The position numbers were made by a program, and so were the translations under genes. Below the pieces are notes generated by a model. The model saw only the letters and a program-made list of their open reading frames with translations. It did not search any database and was not told the origin of the DNA. From Pseudomonas cremoricolorata (GTDB lineage: Bacteria > Pseudomonadota > Gammaproteobacteria > Pseudomonadales > Pseudomonadaceae): a stretch of 64,000 bases of DNA. The stretch lies in contig NZ_CP009455.1 in NCBI RefSeq assembly GCF_000759535.1, forward strand, positions 248,001-312,000, written 5' to 3'. This document shows, piece after piece, positions 29,708 through 39,008 of this stretch (positions are counted from its first letter, which is position 1; every line of letters begins with the position of its first letter).

Positions 29708-31155
29708 CCAAGTCCCTGCTGTCCCTGGCAGTAACCGCTTTCATCCTCGGCGGTTGCTCGCTGATTCCTGACTACCAGACCCCGGAAGCCCCGGTCGCGG
29801 CGCAGTGGCCGCAGGGGCCGGCCTACTCGCCCGCCGAGTCGGCCGATGTCGCCGCAGCCGAACAAGGCTGGCGCCAGTTCTTCACCGACCGTGCGCTGCA
29901 ACAGCTGATCCAGACCGGCTTGGAAAACAACCGTGACCTGCGCGTCGCAGCCCTGAACATCGACGCCTACCGCGCGCAGTACCGCATCCAGCGGGCCGAT
30001 CTGTTCCCGGCGGTGTCGGCCAACGGCAGCGGCAGTCGCCAGCGGGTGCCGGCCGATCTGTCGCAGACCGGCCGGGCTGGCATCACCAGCCAGTACTCGG
30101 CCACGGTCGGGGTCAGCGCCTATGAACTGGATCTGTTCGGTCGGGTACGCAGCCTCAGCCAACAGGCCCTGGAGATCTACCTGTCCAGCGAAGAGGCACG
30201 GCGCTCGACGCAGATCGCCCTGGTCGCCAGCATCGCCAATGCCTATTACACCTGGCAGGCCGATCAGGACTTGCTCAAGCTGACCAAGGACACCCTCGAC
30301 GCCTACGAGCAGAGCTTCAACCTGACTCGCCGCAGCAGCGAGGTCGGGGTTGCTTCGGCGCTCGATCTGAGCCAGGCACGCACCGCCGTGGAAGGCGCGC
30401 GGGTCAAGCTGGCGCAGTATCAACGCCTGGTGGCGCAAGACCTCAACAGCCTGACCGTGCTGATCGGCACTGGCGTGCCGAGCAACCTGCCGGCGCCGCT
30501 CAAGCTCGATGCCGACCAGCTGGCCGAAGTGCCGGCGGGCCTGCCGTCCGACCTGCTGCAGCGGCGTCCTGACATCCAGGAAGCCGAGCACCTGCTCAAG
30601 GCCGCCAACGCCAATATCGGCGCGGCGCGCGCAGCGTTCTTCCCCAGCATCAGCCTGACCGCCAATGCCGGCACCCTCAGCCCCGACATGAGCGGGCTGT
30701 TCAGTGCCGGCTCGGGCACCTGGCTATTCCAGCCGCAGATCAACCTGCCGATCTTTAACGCCGGTGCGCTGCGCGCCAGCCTCGACTACGCGAAGATCCA
30801 GAAGGACATCAACGTCGCCAAGTACGAAAAGACCATCCAGACCGCCTTCCAGGAAGTCGCCGATGGCCTGGCCGCGCGCAAGACCTTCGAAGAGCAGTTG
30901 CAGGCCCAGCGCGATCTGGTCGCCGCCAACCAGGACTACTACCGCCTGGCCGAACGTCGCTACCGCATCGGCATCGACAGCAACCTGACTTTCCTCGACG
31001 CCCAGCGCACGCTGTTCAGCGCGCAACAGGCGCTGATCAGTGATCGCCTGTCGCAGCTGACCAGCGAGGTCAATCTGTACAAGGCCCTCGGTGGCGGCTG
31101 GTACGAGCGCACCGGCCAGGCCCAGCAAGCGTCGGTGCAGACGCCCAAGGGCTGA
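29704..31155 (+). CDS. ttgC: Outer-membrane efflux channel TtgC
   Basis: 483 residues. A lipoprotein signal ends at L-G-G-C-S (Cys about 18). The two OEP repeats of TolC/OprM proteins are visible, with [10 protein letters not shown] in the first half and L-P-I-F-N-A-G in the second. P-S-N-L-P-A and [10 protein letters not shown] are OprM-type signatures. ATG 29704 overlaps the ttgB stop, so expression is coupled. Confidence 0.96.
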   Translation: MTKSLLSLAVTAFILGGCSLIPDYQTPEAPVAAQWPQGPAYSPAESADVAAAEQGWRQFFTDRALQQLIQTGLENNRDLRVAALNIDAYRAQYRIQRADLFPAVSANGSGSRQRVPADLSQTGRAGITSQYSATVGVSAYELDLFGRVRSLSQQALEIYLSSEEARRSTQIALVASIANAYYTWQADQDLLKLTKDTLDAYEQSFNLTRRSSEVGVASALDLSQARTAVEGARVKLAQYQRLVAQDLNSLTVLIGTGVPSNLPAPLKLDADQLAEVPAGLPSDLLQRRPDIQEAEHLLKAANANIGAARAAFFPSISLTANAGTLSPDMSGLFSAGSGTWLFQPQINLPIFNAGALRASLDYAKIQKDINVAKYEKTIQTAFQEVADGLAARKTFEEQLQAQRDLVAANQDYYRLAERRYRIGIDSNLTFLDAQRTLFSAQQALISDRLSQLTSEVNLYKALGGGWYERTGQAQQASVQTPKG

Positions 31156-31170
31156 TCGATCGCAACGCCT

Positions 31171-31213
31171 TCGCAGCTCGATCGGAACGTCCCTCGCTCC
31201 GGTCGAGCTGCGA
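31171..31213. terminator. Long hairpin after ttgC
   Basis: TCGCAGCTCGATCGG (31171-31185) pairs with CCGGTCGAGCTGCGA (31199-31213), 15 pairs with one G-U, around a 13-base loop, 16 bases after the ttgC stop. No U-run follows, so it may be a processing or partial-termination structure rather than a simple intrinsic terminator. Confidence 0.5.
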
Positions 31214-31381
31214 TTGAAGGCAGAACTAACTGACTTGCCCCACCCCTCTCCAGCGCGGCGGTCACACGCCAACGCTTCTATAGAAATTCAATAATCGAAT
31301 ATAAAACCAGACACATATTCGTTGACGGAATAATCAGTCAGCACGGAACATGCCCTACCCGCCCCTGCTGCTGAGCCCGAG

Positions 31382-32302
31382 ATGGATCTTCGCCAACTGC
31401 GCTATTTCATCGCGCTGACCGACTACCGCAGCTTCGTGCGTGCAGCAGACGCCATGGGCATCACCCAGCCGGCCTTCAGCCGGGCGATCCAGAATCTTGA
31501 ACAGACCTTAGGTTGTCAGTTGATCGACCGCGCCAACAAGACCTTGGCGCCGACCGCGCAGGGGCTGGTGGTACTGCAACATGCGCGGCGTCTGGTGCAG
31601 GGCGCAGCACAGTTGAGCAACGAGGTGTTGCAGATGAGTGCGGTGGATGCTGGCGAGCTGCACTTTGGCTGCGGGCCGGCGATGGCGGTGAGTCTGGTGC
31701 CGCAGGCTTTGACGCAATTGATGGGCGAACGGCCGGGCATCCATACCCGCCTGCTCACCGCCGCACCTGAACGACTGGGCGAGGCCTTGCGCCGCGAACA
31801 GATCGAATTCTTCGTCGACGACCTGCGCCCCTTCGAAGCCGACCCCTACTTCCACACCCAGCCTCTGCAAGCGCGAGCCGGCACGTTCTTCTGTCGCGCA
31901 GGCCACCCTTTGCTGCGCAAGGACAGCCTGTCGACCAACGAACTGTTCGACTACCCGCTGGTCAGCCATTGGCTGGCACCTGGGGTGCGCAAGTACCTGG
32001 CCAATCTGAGCGGGCGCAGCGACCTGCGCCTGCAGGTGCAGTGCGAGGATTTCAACGTTGTGCGCAGCGTGGTACTGGGCAGCGATGCCATCGGCTGCGC
32101 CAGCACCCAGGCGCTGGCACAGGATCTGGCGGCCAGGACGCTGGTGACCCTGCACTGGCGCAACCTGCCGCCGCGCCTGGACTTGCTCAGCGTGCGTTGC
32201 GGAGTGATCAGCCGCAGCGGCTATCAGCTATCGCCGGCAGCCCGAGCGCTGATCGACACGCTGTTGGTAGTGGACGCTCAGCCGACGCCGGAGCGGGTCT
32301 GA
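31382..32302 (+). CDS. LysR-family transcriptional regulator
   Basis: 306 residues. The N-terminus M-D-L-R-Q-L-R-Y-F-I-A-L and the A-F-S-R-A-I-Q-N-L-E recognition helix are standard for the family; residues from about 90 form the effector domain. It faces pcaD tail-to-tail with 14 bases between. Position next to aromatic catabolism genes suggests a pathway regulator of PcaQ/CatR type, but sequence alone does not place it there and PcaR is already present. The upstream region 31265-31340 is AT-rich. Confidence 0.85.
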   Translation: MDLRQLRYFIALTDYRSFVRAADAMGITQPAFSRAIQNLEQTLGCQLIDRANKTLAPTAQGLVVLQHARRLVQGAAQLSNEVLQMSAVDAGELHFGCGPAMAVSLVPQALTQLMGERPGIHTRLLTAAPERLGEALRREQIEFFVDDLRPFEADPYFHTQPLQARAGTFFCRAGHPLLRKDSLSTNELFDYPLVSHWLAPGVRKYLANLSGRSDLRLQVQCEDFNVVRSVVLGSDAIGCASTQALAQDLAARTLVTLHWRNLPPRLDLLSVRCGVISRSGYQLSPAARALIDTLLVVDAQPTPERV

Positions 32303-32316
32303 GGTCGTCCAATCCC

Positions 32317-33111
32317 TCAGCCTTGGCCTTGCAGAAAGGCCAGCACTCGGCGGGTAAAGGGTTCGCCAATCTCGACATTGGACAAGTGCGCCGCTGGGTA
32401 TTCGACGATCTGCGCCCCAGTGATATGGCTTTGCAGGAAGCGGCCATGTTCCGGGGTGGTGACCACGTCGCCGCTGCCGGCGACGATCAGCGTCGGCACC
32501 TCGATGCGCCCCAACTGGCTGCGAAAGTCCGCATCGCGGACCGCCGCGCAGTTGGCTGCGTAACCTTGGGCCGAGGTGCCTGCCAGCATTTGCGTGATGC
32601 GCTGGCATTGCAGCGGATGATCGGCGACGAAATCCGCGGTGAACCAGCGTGCCAGCGACGCATCGCGCAGTTCGGCCATGGCCTGCTGACCACCGCCCAG
32701 CACCAGGTCGATGCGGCTGTTCCAGACCTGGGCAGTGCCAATCTGCGCGGCGGTGTTGCACAGAGTCAGGCTGTGCAGCCGATGCCCGGCATGGATGCCC
32801 AGCCACTGGCCGATCAAGCCCCCCATCGACAGCCCGACGAAATGCGCACGCTCGATGTGCAGCGCATTGAGCAAGGCCAGCACGTCGCCACCGAGCTGCT
32901 CGATGCTGTAGGGGCCGTCACTGACCGTCGAACCACCGTGACCCCGAGTGTCGTAGCGCAGTACGCGAAAGTGCTCGCGCCACAACGGCACCTGCTCATC
33001 CCACATGCCCAGATCGGTGCCCAACGAGTTGGACAGCACCAGCACCGGTGCCTGGGCAGGCCCCTCGAGTTGGTAGTTCAGTACGCCATCGGCCAGTTGC
33101 ACGTGTGCCAC
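32317..33111 (-). CDS. pcaD: 3-Oxoadipate enol-lactonase
   Basis: 264 residues, the PcaD length. It hydrolyses beta-ketoadipate enol-lactone to beta-ketoadipate, the step where the protocatechuate and catechol branches meet. It is an alpha/beta hydrolase: the nucleophile Ser in G-L-S-M-G-G, the acid near A-G-S-G-D-V-V-T, the His in P-A-A-H-L-S-N-V-E. The start M-A-H-V-Q-L-A-D-G is typical. It is the last gene of the leftward operon, 38 bases after pcaT. In P. putida and P. aeruginosa pcaB lies before it and pcaC after it; both are missing here. Confidence 0.92.
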   Translation of the reverse strand: MAHVQLADGVLNYQLEGPAQAPVLVLSNSLGTDLGMWDEQVPLWREHFRVLRYDTRGHGGSTVSDGPYSIEQLGGDVLALLNALHIERAHFVGLSMGGLIGQWLGIHAGHRLHSLTLCNTAAQIGTAQVWNSRIDLVLGGGQQAMAELRDASLARWFTADFVADHPLQCQRITQMLAGTSAQGYAANCAAVRDADFRSQLGRIEVPTLIVAGSGDVVTTPEHGRFLQSHITGAQIVEYPAAHLSNVEIGEPFTRRVLAFLQGQG

Positions 33112-33149
33112 GGTGGTCTCCTTGAGGCTATGCCGGTTGAGGTTGGGGG

Positions 33150-34439
33150 TCAGTGATCGTCATGCAGGTACGCCGCCTGCTTGGGCAAGCGCAGGCTGAA
33201 CAGGAAGGCCACCGCCATCATCGCGGTGACGTACCAATAGAAGCTGTTTTCGATCCCCATCGACTTCAGGTTCAATGCCACGTATTCAGCCGAACCGCCG
33301 AACATGGCGTTGGCCACCGCGTAGGCCAGGCCAACACCCAGCGCGCGCACTTGCGGGGGGAACATCTCGGCTTTGACCAGACCGCTGATCGAGGTGTAGA
33401 GGCTGACGATGCACAGCGCCACGGTTACCAGTACGAAGGCCAGGAACGGGCTGGTCACGGTTTTCAGTGCCATCAGGAGCGGCACGGTGAACAGTGTGCC
33501 CAGGGCGCCGAACAGCAGCATCGAGTTACGCCGGCCAATGCGGTCGGAGAGCATGCCGAACAGCGGCTGCATGAGCATGAACAGGAACAGCGCGCCGGTC
33601 ATCACATAGCTGGCGCTCTTGGCCGGCATGCCGGCGGTGTTGACCAGAAACTTCTGCATGTAGGTGGTGAAGGTGTAGAAGATCAACGAGCCACCGGCGG
33701 TGTAGCCGAGCACGGTGATGAACGCCGCGCCATGGTTGCGCAGCAGCCCGCCGATGGAGCCGGCGTCCTTGTCCTGACGGGTTTCGGCGCTGCTGGTTTC
33801 TTCCAGTGAACGGCGCAGCATCAGCGAGATGACCGCAGCCACGGCGCCGACCACGAACGGGATGCGCCAGCCCCAGGCGCGCAGCTCTTCGTCGCTCAGC
33901 AGCTGCTGCAGAATCACCACCACCAGCACCGCGAGCAATTGCCCGCCGATCAGCGTCACGTACTGGAACGAGGCGAAGAAGCCACGCTGGCCACGCAGCG
34001 CCACTTCACTCATGTAGGTCGCCGTGGTGCCGTATTCGCCACCCACCGACAACCCCTGGATCAACCGCGCCAACAGCAGCAGCGCCGGCGCCCAGGTGCC
34101 GATGCTGGCGTAGGTCGGCAAGCAGGCGATCATCAGCGAGCCGGCGCACATCATCAGTACCGAGATCATCAGCGAATTCTTGCGCCCGTGGCGGTCGGCC
34201 AGACGGCCGAAGATCCAGCCACCGATAGGCCGCATCAGAAAGCCTGCGGCAAACACCCCGGCGGTGTTGAGCAACTGCACGGTGGGGTCATCGGAGGGGA
34301 AGAAGGCTGGGGCGAAGTAGATGGCGCAGAAGGCGTAGACGTAGAAGTCGAACCACTCCACCAGGTTGCCTGACGAGGCACCGACGATGGCGAAAACGCG
34401 CTTCTTGCGTTCTTCGCCGGTGTAATAGGTTGAGGTCAT
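33150..34439 (-). CDS. pcaT: PcaT-type MFS dicarboxylate/beta-ketoadipate transporter
   Basis: 429 residues with twelve predicted membrane segments. It belongs to the metabolite:H+ symporter (ShiA/KgtP) group: [14 protein letters not shown] near residue 23, then [12 protein letters not shown] (motif A) and [16 protein letters not shown]. In P. putida PcaT is linked with uptake of beta-ketoadipate and adipate-like acids. It lies between pcaF and pcaD in the same order as in known clusters, which is what makes PcaT more likely than a general ketoglutarate permease. The gap to pcaF is 121 bases and could hold a minor promoter. Confidence 0.87.
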   Translation of the reverse strand: MTSTYYTGEERKKRVFAIVGASSGNLVEWFDFYVYAFCAIYFAPAFFPSDDPTVQLLNTAGVFAAGFLMRPIGGWIFGRLADRHGRKNSLMISVLMMCAGSLMIACLPTYASIGTWAPALLLLARLIQGLSVGGEYGTTATYMSEVALRGQRGFFASFQYVTLIGGQLLAVLVVVILQQLLSDEELRAWGWRIPFVVGAVAAVISLMLRRSLEETSSAETRQDKDAGSIGGLLRNHGAAFITVLGYTAGGSLIFYTFTTYMQKFLVNTAGMPAKSASYVMTGALFLFMLMQPLFGMLSDRIGRRNSMLLFGALGTLFTVPLLMALKTVTSPFLAFVLVTVALCIVSLYTSISGLVKAEMFPPQVRALGVGLAYAVANAMFGGSAEYVALNLKSMGIENSFYWYVTAMMAVAFLFSLRLPKQAAYLHDDH

Positions 34440-34560
34440 GGCGCAGATGCTCCTAGGGATTCACGGTCAACTCTAGACACAGTCGGTAACAAAGTCGTTC
34501 CTCAGGTGCCGCTTGCCTGGGGCTGGCGAGCTTCAGCCCCCAGCCCCTGGCCGTGAGCCT

Positions 34561-35769
34561 TCAGCCCTCGACCCGCTCGATCGCCAGCGCCAGGCCCTGG
34601 CCGACCCCCACGCACATGGTCGCCAAGCCTTTGCGTCCACCGCTCTTTTCCAGCTGATGCAGCGCGGTCAGCACCAGCCGTGCACCGCTCATGCCCAGCG
34701 GATGCCCCAGAGCGATGGCGCCGCCGTTGGGGTTGACCTGTGGGGCGTCGTCAGCCACGCCCAACTCGCGCAGCACCGCCAAGCCCTGGCTGGCGAAGGC
34801 TTCGTTGAGTTCGATGACGTCGAAATCGCTCATTGCCAGGCCCAGCCGTTCGGTCAGCTTGCGCACCGCAGGCACCGGGCCGATGCCCATCACCCGTGGC
34901 GCCACCGCCGCGCTGGCCATGCCCAGCACGCGGGCGCGGGGGGTGAGCCCGTGGCGCTTGACCGCCTCGGCCGAGGCCAGAATCAGCGCCGCAGCACCGT
35001 CGTTGACCCCCGAGGCGTTGCCAGCGGTGACGGTCTTGTCCGCGCCGTTGACCGGCTTGAGCCGGCTCAGCGCTTCGAGCGTGGTGTCAGGGCGCAGGTG
35101 CTCATCGTGCTCGACCAGGGTTTCGCCTTTGCGCTGAACGATGCACACCGGGACGATCTCTTCAGCGAAGTACCCCGCCGCCTGGGCGGCAGCGGCTTTT
35201 TGCTGGCTACGCAGGGCGAAGGCATCCTGATCGGCGCGCGACACCTGGTAGTCGTCGGCGACGTTGTCAGCGGTCTGCGGCATGGCATCGACGCCGTACT
35301 GCTGGTGCATCAGCGGATTGACGAAGCGCCAGCCGATGGTCGTGTCTTCCAGTTTCATGTTACGCGAGTAAGCGTTTTCAGCCTTGCCCATGACGAACGG
35401 CGCACGGGACATCGACTCGACCCCGCCAGCGATCGCAAGCTCCATCTCGCCACTGGCGATGGCCCGAAACGCCGTGCCAATGGCATCGAGCCCCGAGGCG
35501 CACAGGCGATTGAGGGTCACCCCCGGCACCGTCTCCGGCAACCCGGCCAGCAGCAGCGCCATGCGCGCGACGTTGCGGTTGTCTTCACCGGCCTGGTTGG
35601 CGCAGCCGAGGAACACCTCATCGAGCTGCGCCCACTGCACGCTGGGGTTGCGCTCGATCAGCGCCTTGAGCGGCACCGCCGCCAGGTCGTCGGCCCGGAC
35701 GCTGGCCAGGGCGCCGCCGAAGCGGCCGATGGGGGTACGCACGGCGTCGCAGATGAATACGTCACGCAT
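34561..35769 (-). CDS. pcaF: Beta-ketoadipyl-CoA thiolase
   Basis: 402 residues. It splits beta-ketoadipyl-CoA into succinyl-CoA and acetyl-CoA, the last step of the pathway. The acyl-accepting Cys is in [10 protein letters not shown], the His in [19 protein letters not shown], and the second Cys in M-C-V-G-V-G-Q-G. The start [16 protein letters not shown] is that of PcaF. The ATG overlaps the CoA-transferase B stop by one base (TGATG). Confidence 0.95.
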   Translation of the reverse strand: MRDVFICDAVRTPIGRFGGALASVRADDLAAVPLKALIERNPSVQWAQLDEVFLGCANQAGEDNRNVARMALLLAGLPETVPGVTLNRLCASGLDAIGTAFRAIASGEMELAIAGGVESMSRAPFVMGKAENAYSRNMKLEDTTIGWRFVNPLMHQQYGVDAMPQTADNVADDYQVSRADQDAFALRSQQKAAAAQAAGYFAEEIVPVCIVQRKGETLVEHDEHLRPDTTLEALSRLKPVNGADKTVTAGNASGVNDGAAALILASAEAVKRHGLTPRARVLGMASAAVAPRVMGIGPVPAVRKLTERLGLAMSDFDVIELNEAFASQGLAVLRELGVADDAPQVNPNGGAIALGHPLGMSGARLVLTALHQLEKSGGRKGLATMCVGVGQGLALAIERVEG

Positions 35770-36548
35770 CAGGCTTCTCCTGGCGCCTGGCCATGGGCCT
35801 GGGCGGTACGGGCTTCAAGGTCGCGCAGCGCCGAGAGCTCGGTATCGCTGGGCGCAGCGGTGTGCTGCAGGTCGTCGGCAAAGCGCACCGCCCAACCGGT
35901 GGCGGCGACGATCTGCTCGCGGGTGACGCCTGGGTGCATCGAGGTCACGACGAATTCGTTGCTGCCAGCTTCCGGCTCCATGATGCACAGGTCGGTGATG
36001 ATGCCCACCGGCCCTGCCCCGGGCAGTCCCAGGCGCTTGCGCGAATCGCCGCCTTCGCCATGGCCTACCGAGGTGATGAAGTCGAGTTTTTCCACGAACG
36101 CCCGGGTCGATTGCTTGAGGATGATCAGCACCTGCTTGGCCGAACCTGCAATTTCCGGAGCGCCGCCGGCCCCGGGCAGACGCGTGCGCGGCGCATGGTA
36201 GTCGCCGACCACGGTGGTATTGATGTTGCCGAAGCGATCGACCTGGGCAGCGCCGAGGAAACCGACATCGATTCGCCCGCCTTGCAGCCAGTAGCGGAAG
36301 ATTTCCCCGGTCGGCACCACGGTGTCGGCGGTCTCGGCCAGTTCACCGTCGCCGATCGACAGCGGCAGCACGCTCGGCTTGGCGCCAATCGGGCCGGACT
36401 CGTAGATCAGCACCACATCCGGCGAAGAGGTCAGCCGCGCCAGGTTGGCCGCCTTCGAAGGCAGGCCGATGCCGACGAAACACACTGCACCATTGCGCAG
36501 GCGGCGGGCCGCGGCGACGGTCATCATTTCTGCAGTCGAGTAGCTCAT
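35769..36548 (-). CDS. catJ: 3-Oxoadipate CoA-transferase, subunit B (CatJ-type)
   Basis: 259 residues from ATG 36548, which overlaps the subunit A stop by four bases. With subunit A it moves CoA from succinyl-CoA to beta-ketoadipate. The chain starts M-S-Y-S-T-A-E-M-M and has F-V-G-I-G-L-P-S, Y-E-S-G-P-I-G and a G-A-A-Q-V-D-R-F-G-N-I-N strand. In many CoA-transferases the catalytic Glu sits in an E-S/N-G motif like the Y-E-S-G here. The length matches the large CatJ form (about 260) rather than the P. putida PcaJ form (about 213). pcaJ would be the looser, functional name. Confidence 0.88.
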   Translation of the reverse strand: MSYSTAEMMTVAAARRLRNGAVCFVGIGLPSKAANLARLTSSPDVVLIYESGPIGAKPSVLPLSIGDGELAETADTVVPTGEIFRYWLQGGRIDVGFLGAAQVDRFGNINTTVVGDYHAPRTRLPGAGGAPEIAGSAKQVLIILKQSTRAFVEKLDFITSVGHGEGGDSRKRLGLPGAGPVGIITDLCIMEPEAGSNEFVVTSMHPGVTREQIVAATGWAVRFADDLQHTAAPSDTELSALRDLEARTAQAHGQAPGEA

Positions 36549-37405
36549 TGTGCGGCCTCCACGGTGCTGGCCAGCTTGGCCTTGAATGCGTCGAAATCGG
36601 CGGTGCCGCGAATATAAGTGTCGATCCAGGCGCTGAACGCCTCGCGGCTGCGGGCAATCGGGTCCCAGGCCTGGTAGAAGCGGTTGTCGCGCTCGTAATA
36701 ACCATGGGCGTAGGACGGGTGCGCGCCTCCGGGCACCAGGCACACCGCGCTGAGCGCCCAGGTGGGCAGTACGCAGGCATTCATCGGTGCATCGAGGTCG
36801 TCGACGATCTCCTCGACCGTGACGATGCAGCGCTTGGCCGCCAGGGCCGCTTCCTTCTGCACGCCAAGAATGCCCCAGAGCAGCACGTTGCCCTTGCGGT
36901 CGGCTTTCTGCGCGTGGATCACCGTGACGTCCGGGCGCACCGACGGCACCGCCGCCAGCACTTCGCCGGTGAACGGGCAGGTCACGCTCTTGATAAGCGG
37001 GTTGACCTTGGGCAGGTCGGAGCCGGCATAGGCGCGCAGCACGGCGAACGGCAAGCCAGACGCGCCGGCGACGTACGCGTTGGCCAGATCAGCGTGGCTG
37101 TGTTCTTCGATCTCGATGGCATGCGGCCATTGCTTCTCGACCGCGTCGCGCAGGCGGTGCAGCGAACCCACGCCGGGGTTGCCGCCCCAGGAGAACACCA
37201 GACGCCTGGCGCAACCGGCGCCGATCAACTGGTCGTAGATCAGGTCAGGCGTCATGCGCACCAGGGTCAGGTCGCGCTTGTTCTGACGAATGATTTCGTG
37301 ACCGGCAGCGGTCGGAATCAGGTGAGTGAAACCTTCCAGGGCGACGGTGTCGCCATCGTGGACGAACTGCTGCACGGCATCGCGCAGCGAAAGGATTGCA
37401 GCCAT
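36545..37405 (-). CDS. catI: 3-Oxoadipate CoA-transferase, subunit A (CatI-type)
   Basis: 286 residues from ATG 37405, preceded by GGAG. The glycine-rich CoA-binding region is near the start (D-G-D-T-V-A-L-E-G-F-T-H), and F-S-W-G-G-N-P-G-V-G and H-A-Q-K-A-D-R-K-G-N-V are typical. It is longer than PcaI of P. putida (about 231) and agrees with CatI-like subunits found next to pcaF in P. aeruginosa. It is the first gene of the operon catI-catJ-pcaF-pcaT-pcaD; the PcaR operator lies about 100 bases upstream. Confidence 0.88.
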   Translation of the reverse strand: MAAILSLRDAVQQFVHDGDTVALEGFTHLIPTAAGHEIIRQNKRDLTLVRMTPDLIYDQLIGAGCARRLVFSWGGNPGVGSLHRLRDAVEKQWPHAIEIEEHSHADLANAYVAGASGLPFAVLRAYAGSDLPKVNPLIKSVTCPFTGEVLAAVPSVRPDVTVIHAQKADRKGNVLLWGILGVQKEAALAAKRCIVTVEEIVDDLDAPMNACVLPTWALSAVCLVPGGAHPSYAHGYYERDNRFYQAWDPIARSREAFSAWIDTYIRGTADFDAFKAKLASTVEAAQ

Positions 37406-37505
37406 TGGGGACTCCTGGTCAGGACGAGTCGGGGCAGCGGGCCGCGCTGGCAACGCCGCTGTGCGATGGCTTGAGAGTAAGGAGACTGACCCGGGCAGGA
37501 CAATC

Positions 37506-37533
37506 CGATAATCGCGTATATGGGCGATTATCG
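37506..37533 (-). promoter_or_regulatory. PcaR operator and promoter of the catI operon
   Basis: CGATAATCGC (37506-37515) and GCGATTATCG (37524-37533) are a perfect inverted repeat with an 8-base spacer. On the minus strand the distal half reads GTTCGATAATCGC, the PcaR box described for P. putida, and would cover a -35-like TTCGAT; the proximal half covers a -10-like GATTAT 16 bases on. Binding over the core promoter fits PcaR acting as activator with beta-ketoadipate. Confidence 0.82.
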
Positions 37534-37572
37534 AACACTAAGTGAATGACCTGCTCACCGCTGAACTGCCGC

Positions 37573-38439
37573 TCAACCGAACAGCTGATGACACAGGTCC
37601 TGGCTGGTCGACAGCAGAATGGGTAAGAAGCGCTGTTCCAGCTCGCTGCGACTGACGCGCCCGACATGGGTGCTGACGTTCAGTGCCGCCAGCACCTGCC
37701 CCGAGGCGTCATAGATCGGCACGGCGATCGAGCGCAGGCCTTGTTCCAGTTCCTGATCGACCACGCACCAGCCCTGCTCGCGGACCTGCTGAATGCACGC
37801 GAACAGCGAGTCAGCGTCGTGCAAGGTGCGGCTGGTGCGCGGCTTGAGGTCGGCGCGCTCCAGGTATTCGCGCAGGCTCGTATCGTCCAGGGCGGCGAGC
37901 ATGATGCGCCCCATGGAGGTGCAATAGGCAGGCAGTCGGCCGCCCACCGAAAGGTCGACGGAGATCAGCCGTTCCACCGTCGCAGAGCGGGCAATATAGA
38001 GAATGTCGTCGCCTTCGAGGGTGGCCATGTTGGCCGCTTCATGAAGCGCTTCGCTGATGCGGTCCAGATACGGCTGCGCCGACACCGCCAGCGGCGTCGA
38101 CGACAGATAGGCATGGCCCAGGGTCAGGACCTTGGGCAGCAACGAGTAGGTGCGGCCGTTGGTGGTGGCATAGCCAAGTTTGATCAGCGTGTGCAGGCAG
38201 CGCCGAACGGCAGCGCGGGGAATTTCCGTACGGTGGCTGATCTGGGCGATGGTCAGGTGGCGTTTGCGTTCCTGGAAGGCCTGGATCACCGCCAGGCCGC
38301 GCGCCAGTGAGGTCATGAAGTCGGGATCGCCGGTGAAGGCCTGAATGCGCTTGGCCGGCGACGCCACGATGGGCGGGGCCATGGCTGCGCCAGGGCGCGA
38401 CACAGAGGTTGCAGTGGCTTCAGGGATGTCGTCACTCAC
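37573..38439 (-). CDS. pcaR: IclR-family regulator PcaR
   Basis: 288 residues starting at GTG 38439, with GAGG seven bases before it. The N-terminal winged helix (L-T-I-A-Q-I-S-H-R-T-E-I-P-R-A-A-V-R-R) and the C-terminal IclR effector domain are complete. Blocks such as MAPPIVASPAKRIQAFTGD and ATLEGDDILYIARSATVERL match P. putida PcaR as I know it. It activates the pca genes with beta-ketoadipate and represses its own gene. It is upstream of catI in the same direction but with its own operator and promoter. Confidence 0.94.
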   Translation of the reverse strand: MSDDIPEATATSVSRPGAAMAPPIVASPAKRIQAFTGDPDFMTSLARGLAVIQAFQERKRHLTIAQISHRTEIPRAAVRRCLHTLIKLGYATTNGRTYSLLPKVLTLGHAYLSSTPLAVSAQPYLDRISEALHEAANMATLEGDDILYIARSATVERLISVDLSVGGRLPAYCTSMGRIMLAALDDTSLREYLERADLKPRTSRTLHDADSLFACIQQVREQGWCVVDQELEQGLRSIAVPIYDASGQVLAALNVSTHVGRVSRSELEQRFLPILLSTSQDLCHQLFG

Positions 38440-38481
38440 GGAGAGGCCTCAAAAAATTGGTGCTTGAATTTCACTGCCTTG

Positions 38482-38513
38482 TGCGATTATCGGACAAACG
38501 ACCGATAATCGCA
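38482..38513 (-). promoter_or_regulatory. PcaR autoregulatory operator and pcaR promoter
   Basis: TGCGATTATCGG (38482-38493) and CCGATAATCGCA (38502-38513) form a perfect 12-base inverted repeat with an 8-base spacer. Read on the minus strand, TTGCGA (38514-38509) and GATAAT (38491-38486) are separated by exactly 17 bases, a good sigma-70 promoter for pcaR buried in the operator. This fits autorepression. Confidence 0.85.
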
Positions 38514-38546
38514 ATTGACCGATGACACGTTTGCTTATACCTTTCT

Positions 38547-38636
38547 CGTGCCCATGTGGCTTCTTTGGAGAGACTGGTCAGGTACCCACCGTGGAAGCTT
38601 CAAGGCAGCGGCCTCGCTCTTGCGCGAGGCCGTTTT
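38547..38636 (+). ncRNA. Candidate small RNA divergent from pcaR
   Basis: TTGACC at 38515-38520 abuts the PcaR operator and a TATACC follows 15 bases later, giving a possible rightward start near 38547. A terminator hairpin with U-tract closes the unit at 38636, a transcript of about 90 bases. No ORF here looks like a protein. Spacing of the promoter is short, so this is tentative. Confidence 0.25.
38609..38636 (+). terminator. Rho-independent terminator
   Basis: CGGCCTCGC (38609-38617) pairs with GCGAGGCCG (38624-38632) around six bases, followed by TTTT. No annotated gene ends just before it on the plus strand, which is the main argument for a small transcript here. From 38637 to 39008 I see a -10-like TATAAT (38787-38792) and a short hairpin (38843-38859), but no gene. 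Confidence 0.7.
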
Positions 38637-39008
38637 CATTTACGCCCGGCTCTGGAACTTTGCGGGGGTGGCGCACACTCCAACGTTTGAGTCGGGTTGT
38701 TACTGCGCACTTATCCGATTACAACTTCCTGGCAAACAGGCGCGACTCAGCCAAGACCAGCTAGTGGCCTTGAACGAACCTGGGGTTATAATCGCTTGCC
38801 TTGATTAGTCAGGGCATCGCCTGGCCACCCCCTCGGTTCAAGGATCACTCTGTGTGATCGGCGTCATGCCTCGATCGTCGCGCAGCGCTGAGCCACTGCC
38901 TTGCCGACGTTGTTCGGCCTGCTCGCGAGGGCATCGCAACACTTCTTTCTGCACGCTCCGTGGCTGAGCCCATGCCCGGTGCGTTATCTACAACTGACAG
39001 GTAAGACT

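Noticed and set aside
25385..31155. TtgABC as the exporter of the repeat protein
   Set aside because: It is a tripartite RND drug pump under TtgR control, not a type I system with an ABC ATPase.
38515..38808. 97-codon ORF to the right of the pcaR operator
   Set aside because: It runs through a clear terminator hairpin, has no ribosome-binding site and starts inside a promoter-like element.
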